Assembly: GCA_000987045.1 (NCBI GenBank)
Contig: LAKY01000073.1
Coordinates: forward strand, 1-64,000
Source: Clostridiales bacterium PH28_bin88
GTDB lineage: Bacteria; Bacillota; PH28-bin88
Reading direction: 5' to 3'
Length of the DNA stretch: 64,000 bases
The notes beneath the pieces were generated by a model that saw only the letters and a list, made by a program, of their open reading frames with translations, did not search any database and had not been told where the DNA came from. The position numbers and the translations under genes were made by a program. Below are positions 40,729-49,000 of the stretch, one piece after another (positions within the stretch are counted from its first letter, which is position 1; each line of letters begins with the position of its first letter).

Positions 40729-41660
40729 TGATCTTCCCTCCTCTGACTAGTCGCTTGCAGGAATATTTCCTCCAAAAGAAATCCGGAGTGTTTGAGAGCC
40801 AACAAGCGAATGCCGTGCTCGTTGAGTAGCCGCATCATGGCAAAGTAATGGTCATCATCCAGGTCAAAAACCAGTACCTTGCGCCCTTCTACCTCAAAAC
40901 GCAGGTTCCATCCACAAAAAGCGTTTTCAAGTACAGTAGTTTCTCTGTCGACTTCAATCTCTACCTTTTCCCTGTGGCTGCGAATCAGTTCCTCCAGGTT
41001 ACGGTCCAACACGAGCTGACCTTTGTGGATAAAGCCAACGCGGTCGCAAACCCTTTCAATCTCCACCAGGTAGTGGGAACTAAAAAGGATGCTTTTCTCT
41101 TGCTGGTGAATATGCATAATCAGGTCTCTTATCCCTCTTTGGCCCAAAGGGTCTAAACCCGCCGCCGGTTCGTCCATAACAATAAAGTCCGAATCACCAA
41201 GAATGGCCTGCGCGATACCCAGGCGTTGCAGCATGCCCCTGGAAAGGGTGTTGATTTTCGCATCGGCTTTTCCCACTAGATCGACTACTTGGAGGACCTC
41301 GTCTACACTATTTTTTAATTTTATCCCGTTCAGCCCCACGGTACGCCCAATTAAAGTAAGGTACTCTCTTACCTTGAACGTTGTATAAAAAGCCGGCTTT
41401 TCAGGGACGTAACCTATCCGTAAGTCTTTTGGGAATTTTACTTGCCCTGTGGTGGGACGAATCAAGCCTAAGATGAGGCGGATTAAAGTGGTCTTACCGG
41501 CCCCGTTTTCTCCAACTAGGCCGTAAACCTCCCCGCGGCGAAAAGCCAAAGAAACATCTTTTAAAGCCCAGTTAGCTGCCCCGGGATATCGTTTTCCCAA
41601 ATCGCTTATCTCTATCACGGTATCCAAACTTGAGCCCCCTTGCTCCGAAGAGAGTATCAT
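40725..41660 (-). CDS. ABC transporter ATP-binding protein
   Basis: An ATPase subunit of about 300-311 residues. Walker A is GENGAGKTT, signature NTLSRGMLQRLGIAQA, Walker B FIVMDEPAAGLDPLG, and the switch His lies in LFSSHYLVEIERV. The C-terminal 80 residues form the extension usual for CcmA/NatA-like exporters. The frame opens at ATG 41660, and a TTG at 41627 preceded by AAGGGGG is an equally good start. It overlaps the permease gene by 4 bases. The signature SRG instead of SGG is a minor deviation seen in active members. Confidence 0.9.
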   Translation of the reverse strand: MILSSEQGGSSLDTVIEISDLGKRYPGAANWALKDVSLAFRRGEVYGLVGENGAGKTTLIRLILGLIRPTTGQVKFPKDLRIGYVPEKPAFYTTFKVREYLTLIGRTVGLNGIKLKNSVDEVLQVVDLVGKADAKINTLSRGMLQRLGIAQAILGDSDFIVMDEPAAGLDPLGQRGIRDLIMHIHQQEKSILFSSHYLVEIERVCDRVGFIHKGQLVLDRNLEELIRSHREKVEIEVDRETTVLENAFCGWNLRFEVEGRKVLVFDLDDDHYFAMMRLLNEHGIRLLALKHSGFLLEEIFLQATSQRREDQ

Positions 41661-41756
41661 CGCCCCTTAACAGCAGCATATTTTATTGGCGAAAATTCAA
41701 ATACGAACCCATTTTGTCACGACACACCGTGGTGCCAAACGACATGTTTAATTCTG

Positions 41757-42207
41757 CTAGCAGTAGTGGTGTAATATCTCTAGAAAAACAAATGCCTCCG
41801 CACCTAGCGCTTCAAAAATGGCTCTTAACGGAACAAAGGTTCTCCCGTTAATAATTTGGGGCGGGACATCAAAAGACAGTCGCGGCTGTCTTCCATTCAA
41901 TCCCGTCAAGCGAGGTAATTACTTGATTACGGGTTACGGCTGTAAATAGCTTCCCGTTCCAAGCTATTGATTGAAAAGCGTTGGTAGTTCCGGAATTTCT
42001 TTGTGCCCATTGCAGTCCGTCAGTTGACGTGAGTATTGTTCCGCTATTGCCAACAGCAACATAGATGCTGCCGTTATACACAACGTCGTTTAGGAAGTCA
42101 GTAGTTCCTGATACTCTGGTAGACCACTGGAAAGTTTCTTCCGCCCGAACGACCTGTTGCTCCCCCAAGGAAAGCAAGCTTGTTACAATAACGAGGACCG
42201 CCAACAT
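41757..42207 (-). pseudogene. Broken exoprotein gene: BNR-like repeats plus stalk-domain fragment
   Basis: The first 112 codons encode a signal-like segment (LAVLVIVTSLLSLG) and BNR/Ycf48-like repeats (VAVGNSGTILTSTDGLQWAQ, VTRNQVITSLDGIEWK). The frame then stops. In the next frame the sequence continues FDVPPQIINGRTFVPLRAIF then EALGAE, a stalk domain, and ends abruptly at a TAG. The AAAGGAGG site upstream is followed by TTT rather than a start codon. The gene thus has a lost start, a frameshift and a 3' truncation. Confidence 0.65.
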
Positions 42208-42461
42208 TGGCCTGAGCGCCGAAAATTGCCTCCTTTGGAACCAGTGCTAAACGGTAAAACTAGATGAAAATAACATTTTTATTCCCCCTTATTGAAATCA
42301 GTCATTCAAACAATATTTTCAGGCAAAATCAACTTAAGAACCCCCTATATTGGAACCATACTGCATATTTCAAGCCTAAAAAAATCGGGTAACCGCTCTT
42401 TGTAAATTTTGACACGAGAGATCCAAATTGCTACGCTGGTCCAAATTAGCTAATAGCGGGA

Positions 42462-44924
42462 TTACCTTTCCTTGCCAATATCTTCGGGTTTGCCCTTTTC
42501 TCCAATGAAGATAACCCCGTAAGCATCCAGTTCTGGCACTTGAAAACTGGCAATATTATTCCGGATGGTATAGCTTAACTCTTTTACGTCTTCCCAATCA
42601 GGTGAACTGTAGTATACCCCGACTTCTCTTCCCAAGAGCTTTCTGTTCAAAGGAACGTCAAAACCAAGATTACTTTGCGGGTTGAACTTTTGAGCGTTAA
42701 GGTCATAATCGTAATTGATTAAATGCATTACTTGTGATCCTTCACTGCTCAGGTATTCTATCACGGCTACATTGTTGCTCGCATTGATTTTAGGACCTTG
42801 TTGTCCCAAATCATTTAAGATGCCTGCTACTTTTTGCCTGATAACAGCCTCCCTGCTTTCTAAATACTTTGCTCCCAGATCATCCTTAATATGCACGAAC
42901 TGCCCCAAGCCATACTTGTGGGAGCCTTCAACCAGCAGCCCGTTCAGTTGCGGCCTGTTTTGCGGGCGGTCCGCCTCATCGCGGCTTCCGGTTTCTCCAA
43001 AGGCAACGACTGTTCCTCCCTGCTCAACAAAAGCTAGAACGAGATCCAACTGCCGGTCGGTCATGTTTCTTACCTTTGGCATTATCACCGTGTCGAACCG
43101 GCTCAAATCATCCAGGGCCAGTTGATCCTCAATTAATTGGTTGTCTCCTGCGAACAATACATCGTATTGGAAGTGGGCGTCAAGAATCAAGTCGGCCATG
43201 CCGAAGAAACTGGCGCTACTGAGCAAGTCCCTTCTTACGGATGGGTAGGAATAGAGAAGGGCAGTCTTCGCTGTTGATACAAGGTCATTATAAAAGGCTT
43301 TATTCTTATCGATGAAGTCAAAATATGAATATAGTTCGCTCAGATCCGCCGAATACAACTTCCAACCTTCGGAGCTGTTTAGGAGGTTGGCATAGGGGAC
43401 GTAGGTAAACCCACCGGAAGAGTATGCCTCGGCTATATATATTTTGGAGAGCTCTGCCATATCCGGTCTGGAAGCCAGATCGGATTGAACAGCATTAGGC
43501 TGAAGACTGGTGGGCTTCCCCAAACTCCTGAATAATTTGTATACCGGCAAGGTTTTTCTTTCCGGGGGATAGCCGAACATATATTCCGACATGAAAGCGT
43601 CAACACTGTCCTGAATTGGAAGCCCGGTAATCAGGCCGTTGTTGTACCTGTTATCGCTGCTGGGCACATTCACAGTAAATAAGATTTCCTTCCCCTGTCC
43701 TCGCGCGTATGTTCTGACCTCATTTATAATATCCTGCCAAAATTTTTTGGAACTGCTTAATTGAAAGTCGCCAAACTCTATTAACAGGGGAACTTTCCAC
43801 CTGTCGCCAAATTTAAATTGCTCCAGGTAATTGTCTCTGATAAATTTGCCATAGTCAAAAGTATCAAGATCATATATGCCAAAGCTTTTTATTCTTTCTT
43901 GGGGGAGTTTGTTTTTTAAATAGTTCCTGAACCCTTCCAGGCTTTTTTCCGAAAAATCACCGTTTAAAAGCTTACCGTCAGGTCCCCGGTTAAAAAGGAT
44001 ATCGTAACCCAGCGTCCACGTGTCAATGGCCAGGATATCAACGCCGCTGTCCACCGCTTTTTTTGCCTGTTTGATTACATGACTTTTCCATGCGGGGTAG
44101 TGAATCGATTTCCAAATCCGGGGCGTTTCCGTGGGCATGGAATTGTAGATTATTTTTCCGTCAATATTAAGGGCTGCTACCTCCGTTTGGTTGGTAAAGC
44201 TGGGATCGCTGGTATCCGAGGTTAAATGGGCGACGTATTTCAAACCGGCCTTATGCGCTATGGAAGTAATCTTGCTTAGATATTCGGATTCTTGCAGAAA
44301 CGATTCCTGTCTGCCCTGAATTGCCTGGTGCGCGCTCCCGACCACTGAGGCATGTGTTTTTAGAGCTACCTCTAAATTATTCCAGTCCGGCTGGTCAAAG
44401 ACAAATATATCGGTGGGCTTAAACGGTTTCGCAGTCTGGCTGGTACTCTTTTTGCTTTCTATATCGCGCCTACTTATAAGTACTGCCTGTTCTTCCTCAT
44501 TCCACTTCACGGTGGCCCCAAGCGGCTCCGCGATAAATCTAGCCGGCACCATTACCCGGTCGTTTAGCATCACGGGTTGCACATCGGGAAGGATCTCCTG
44601 CCCGTTAATATTGATGCGGATACCGGAACCGGCTCCCTCGTTTGGAGCGGGTGAGTAATTAAGGGCCCTTTCCAAGTCGCCCTCAGATACAACAACCGCA
44701 TTTTTTGCTTCATCCCATTCAACTTTAGCGTTAAGCGGTTCGGCAATGAATCTGGCCGGCACCATTACCCGGTCATTTAGCTTCACGGGTTGCACATCGG
44801 GATGTATCTCCTGCCCGTTAATAAAAATACGAATCTTTTCGGATTGGGCATAGGCATGGGTCGGGATCAGTAAGTTAATGAAAAATGCCAGCCCTAAAAC
44901 AATAAACCCAAATAAACCGCGCAC
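42462..44924 (-). CDS. Large exported protein: two stalk domains plus glycosidase-like TIM barrel
   Basis: A secreted protein of about 820 residues. The start is GTG 44924, 7 bases after GGAGGG; the frame opens at TTG 44939. The signal peptide (LFGFIVLGLAFFINLLIP) ends AYA. Two copper-amine-oxidase-like stalk repeats follow, each with LNDRVMVPARFIAEPL. From about residue 150, a TIM-barrel region (SGVDILAIDTWTLGYDIL, PLLIEFGDFQLSSSKKFW, DSVDAFMSEYMFGY) and then a Rossmann-like domain (DTVIMPKVRNMTDRQLDLVL, FVEQGGTVVAFGETG) look like GH42/beta-galactosidase-type architecture. Candidate acidic catalytic residues cannot be fixed by eye. It may degrade or bind extracellular glycans. Confidence 0.78.
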   Translation of the reverse strand: MRGLFGFIVLGLAFFINLLIPTHAYAQSEKIRIFINGQEIHPDVQPVKLNDRVMVPARFIAEPLNAKVEWDEAKNAVVVSEGDLERALNYSPAPNEGAGSGIRININGQEILPDVQPVMLNDRVMVPARFIAEPLGATVKWNEEEQAVLISRRDIESKKSTSQTAKPFKPTDIFVFDQPDWNNLEVALKTHASVVGSAHQAIQGRQESFLQESEYLSKITSIAHKAGLKYVAHLTSDTSDPSFTNQTEVAALNIDGKIIYNSMPTETPRIWKSIHYPAWKSHVIKQAKKAVDSGVDILAIDTWTLGYDILFNRGPDGKLLNGDFSEKSLEGFRNYLKNKLPQERIKSFGIYDLDTFDYGKFIRDNYLEQFKFGDRWKVPLLIEFGDFQLSSSKKFWQDIINEVRTYARGQGKEILFTVNVPSSDNRYNNGLITGLPIQDSVDAFMSEYMFGYPPERKTLPVYKLFRSLGKPTSLQPNAVQSDLASRPDMAELSKIYIAEAYSSGGFTYVPYANLLNSSEGWKLYSADLSELYSYFDFIDKNKAFYNDLVSTAKTALLYSYPSVRRDLLSSASFFGMADLILDAHFQYDVLFAGDNQLIEDQLALDDLSRFDTVIMPKVRNMTDRQLDLVLAFVEQGGTVVAFGETGSRDEADRPQNRPQLNGLLVEGSHKYGLGQFVHIKDDLGAKYLESREAVIRQKVAGILNDLGQQGPKINASNNVAVIEYLSSEGSQVMHLINYDYDLNAQKFNPQSNLGFDVPLNRKLLGREVGVYYSSPDWEDVKELSYTIRNNIASFQVPELDAYGVIFIGEKGKPEDIGKER

Positions 44925-44988
44925 TGCACAGCCCTCCAATCGAACTGGTGATTTATCTATAAATATACTCTAGCATGGAATAAGATTC

Positions 44989-45195
44989 CTAACCTTGAAG
45001 GACTGAATCGATGTTTCGTCCCCGCGCATTCTCAATAAGGACTGGGGCTGGCTTTAGGAATCCCAAAACAATTTTTATCAGTGTTGTTTTCCCAGCGCCC
45101 TTTTTGCCAATCAGACCTACAGTCTGCCCTCACGAAAAGTGAAGTTGATACCGAACAAAACTTCCCTGTCAAACTTTTTGCTTAAGTCCCCAATA
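44989..45195 (-). pseudogene. ABC transporter ATPase remnant
   Basis: Minus-strand translation with one frameshift gives LFGINFTFREG then TVGLIGKKGAGKTTLIKIVL then GFLKPAP. This is the Walker A region of an ABC ATPase (family form FREGETVGLIGxNGAGKTTLIK). The rest of the protein is missing and a stop follows. The remaining bases of this 480-base gap (45196-45407) hold no gene I can support. Confidence 0.65.
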
Positions 45196-45407
45196 ACCCC
45201 GTTTCAACTCTAACGTCAGGCACTCCAAACCAAGACCGTTATGATATCGGACACCTATTATAAATGATACATCAGGTTTAAAGATCTAATTAGCACCCAA
45301 AGGTAACGAATTTCATTCCGTAAGTCACTTTTTTAGAAACCGACCGTAAAAATAAAAAAGTGGAGGTACCTATAAAAAAGCACAACACCACCCTCAAGAG
45401 AAGAAAC

Positions 45408-46079
45408 TCATTCAATGAGATTATTTTTATATGCATAGCTTATCAACTGGTAACGGTCCCGCAACTTTAGCTTTGTGAACATTTCGGAAATGATGTTCTT
45501 TACTCTCCCTTCACTAAGGTAAACAACCGAAGCTATTTCCCGGTTGCTTTTTCCCTCGGCAATCAAACGGAGTATTTTCAATTCAGCATCTTTCAAAACC
45601 ATTCCTCGTTCACTTTTGTCACCTAACTTATCGGGTTGGAAATCTTTGTGAACTGTTCTATCTTCATCAAGCCGTTTTGCAACGGTACCGTAAGTTTTAT
45701 TACTAAGGATATAAAATCCTTTGACCGCATTCTTAATTATTAATATTAACTCTTCGGGAGTCACATCTTTTAGGATATATCCGTCTGCTCCATTTTTTAG
45801 TGCTCTTGTCACATTTTCATCATCATCAAATGTCGTGAGAATAAGTACTTTGATTGTGTTATGCCTGGCTTTTATCAATTTTGTACCTTCTACTCCATCA
45901 CACAATGGCATTTTAATATCCATCAGAACCAAGTCGGGCAACAACTCGTCACACATCCTTAATGCTTCAAAGCCATTTTCCGCGCAGCCTATGACGTCAA
46001 TTTCGTTATCACATTCTATTATGCTTTTCAAGCTCTCCCTTAAAAGTATTTGGTCATCCACAATCAAAATTCGAATCAT
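45408..46079 (-). CDS. NarL/LuxR-family response regulator
   Basis: A 223-residue response regulator. The receiver domain (1-120) contains IVDDQILLRE, phospho-acceptor Asp in LVLMDIKMPL, Thr in ILTTFDDDE and Lys in GYILKDVTPEE. The C-terminal LuxR-type HTH is LRLIAEGKSNREIASVVYLS then EGRVKNIISEMFTKL. It starts 5 bases after the stop of the giant sensor kinase, which has a HisKA_3-type domain, the usual partner of NarL-type regulators. The two very likely form one phosphorelay. Targets are unknown. Confidence 0.94.
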   Translation of the reverse strand: MIRILIVDDQILLRESLKSIIECDNEIDVIGCAENGFEALRMCDELLPDLVLMDIKMPLCDGVEGTKLIKARHNTIKVLILTTFDDDENVTRALKNGADGYILKDVTPEELILIIKNAVKGFYILSNKTYGTVAKRLDEDRTVHKDFQPDKLGDKSERGMVLKDAELKILRLIAEGKSNREIASVVYLSEGRVKNIISEMFTKLKLRDRYQLISYAYKNNLIE

Positions 46080-46084
46080 GATCT

Positions 46085-49000
46085 TCAGCTTCTTTCTAAA
46101 GGTATTTCCACACGAATGATAAACCCGCTTTCTCCGTCGGATGCAAATGAAATGTGGCCATTTAAGTCGCTAACCCGTTGTTCCATTCCCGACAGGCCAT
46201 ACCCTTTAATAATGTTGCTGCATCCGCAGCCATCATCAACAATTATTAGCCGGATTTTATTTTCCACTAACTTTAAGATAATTGAAACATTTTCTGATTG
46301 TCCATGTCTCACGGAATTGGTTAAAGCCTCCCGGCAAATGTTATAGACAGCATTAGAATATACGGGACTCCGGAAACCGATAATACCTTCAGCCAAAAAG
46401 TCAATTTTCACTTTGGATGGTCGAAAATCGGCTATTAATTCCTCTAAAGCTCTGACGAGGTCATTGGCTGCAGGTTTTTCAGACACCATTCCTTTGATTG
46501 AATGCCTTATTTCTTTCAAACCTTCCCTCGCTACCCTTATCGCATGATCCAGTGTTTCCACCATAACCTTAGGATTTTGATAGTTTATCTTCCCGAGCTC
46601 CAGCAGCTTAATAAGCAAAGTCAGGGTGTGTCCCATTGTATCATGCATATCCATTGCGAATCTGTTTCTTTCCCTGGTAACAGCCAGTTCTTCTACGATT
46701 TTGGCATGTTCCTCTAATTGCTCAATTACTGAATTTAGTTCGGCGTTCTTGATATTGAGTTCTTCCGTCCTCTCATTGACACGTTGTTCAAGGGTACGAT
46801 TCCATTTAGCTATCTCATTTCGTGACTTCTCGATTTCTTCGGAATAAACCTTGAGCCTGTTATACAGCCTGGCATTTTCTATCGATACACCGGCCTGACT
46901 GCCGATTACGTCCAACACATTAAGATTTTCCCCACTGAACAGGCCGCTTAACAGACTGTTATCCAGGTATATAACTCCCAACAGTTCTCCCTTGGCCATG
47001 ATAGGAGTGCACACTACCGATCTAACTGCACTTAAGATTACGCTGGAATTATTTTTAAACTGCTTATCAGACATTGCATCTGATATTATTAATGGTGTCT
47101 TTTCTTTTTCTACTTTGGAAATGATGCTCCGGCTGAGAATACTTTCCTTGCCCTCTATCTCTTCTCTTGGCACGTTGCGAACCACTCTTATTTCAAGCTT
47201 CCTGTCCCCCACTTCTGGATAAAGCAAAAGTACACCCCGTTCTGCCCCCAAAAGCTCCATGGCACTATCAACAATCTTTTCCAACAGCTCATCTAGATCG
47301 AGAATGGAGCTTATGTACCTGCTGGTAGATAGTAAAGTATTCATTTCTCTCTCTGTTCTCAACCTTTCCCGGGGTGTCGTTCCGCCAGCGTGATCTTCCT
47401 CAGCGCTTTGTTTTTCCTGAAGGTTTTCGCACTTCTTAATATATGCTTCGGCGCCTATATCTTTAAAAATCGTATAGCCTTTTTTCAGATTGTCCGATGC
47501 CTCAATGTTTCTGCCAAGGGAGGCGAGATACATGCTATATTCATAATATCCCTTGGCAGCTTCAAATCGTCTGCCAATTTTCAATGTGTGTTTAATACTA
47601 GCAAGAAAATATCCTTCCGCTCTTTTATTTTTTCCGGCAAGCGCGTAATAGTTTGCCGCTGCTCGAAGGGCAGCCCCGTAATGATTTACCCATGATTTGG
47701 TTTTTTTCAGTGCTTCTGAAAGTAACCCACGTACTTCCTTAATCTCTTTCTCAGGTATCTTATTACCGGTTGTAAAATAACATTGGCGTAAATTTTTAAT
47801 GAATGCATCTGCTAAGAATGGAAATAACGAAATCAAATAGTCCTTTAAAAACGCATTCTTTTTGTATATTTCAATGGCTTCTGTGAAGTCTCCAGCAGCT
47901 TCATAATATTTACCTCTTTCAAGTTCAAGGTAACCTCTAAGTTGAAGGGCATCGCAGTACAAAAAATTCAGTTCATGTTTTTTGCATATGTCAAATAGAG
48001 TTTCTATGGCTTCTTCAGCTTCCGCAAATTGTCCTTTTTCAATACTGTACTTGGCAAAGTGTATGTGCGAAATTGCTATCCCGTAATAATCTTTCATTTT
48101 TTTGCTTATTTCCAGATATTGTTCGAAACAGTCCGTCGCCTTCTCATAATCCGATGTGTAGCCAAAACAAATTCCCATACCGCAGATTGACTTTCCAATC
48201 TGCCAGGCGTCACCTATTCTTTCAAATCCATCCCTAGACTGTGTGAAATAATAGATACTTTTATCATGTTCACCCTTCCAGGAAAAACCGTAACCATAAA
48301 ATTGATGGCACTGGGCCACACCCCACTTGTCACTCAGTTTTTCCCTGAGCTGCAAAGACTTGTGCAAATACCTAAAACCTTGGCGAAACAGTGGAACAGT
48401 AAACCATACCCCAGCGAACTGGCTAAGGCTTAATCCAAGTTCAGCCGAGCCTCTCGCTCTGCTTTCAGAAATGTTCAACATTCTTAAAATGCTGCAAAGA
48501 TATTTTTTTAAATTAGATAATAAGTACATCCAATTAAGAAAATGGTATAACCAAATGATTTCCAGGTCATCTTCTTTCACTACTTTACGTCTATGACAAA
48601 AAAACGGTATTGGAATCAATGAATGCGTGATATGGGAAAAAATGTTTTTTATTATGCCAATTTCAATCTCTATTTTATTGCATGGTATTTCTTCCCCCAA
48701 GAGCTTTAAACCTTTTCCCAAGTTGGCCTCACAATCAACCCAATCACTCTTTTTAAAATATGCTATTCCTATCTTTTTGTATATCCTTGCCTTATCTATG
48801 TCTTTGTCAACAAAAGGAATCATGCTGGAAGCGGAAGAAATTGCCTCATCGTTTTTTCCAATTGTAAGATAGACATCTGTTAAGGACGACTGTATCTTAA
48901 TCCATTCCGTACTTCCTCTGGCTTTTCTATCTTCCAACAGAGTTAATCCAATTTTATAATACCGTATTGCTTCCTCATTATCATATGACAGTTTTGCTTT

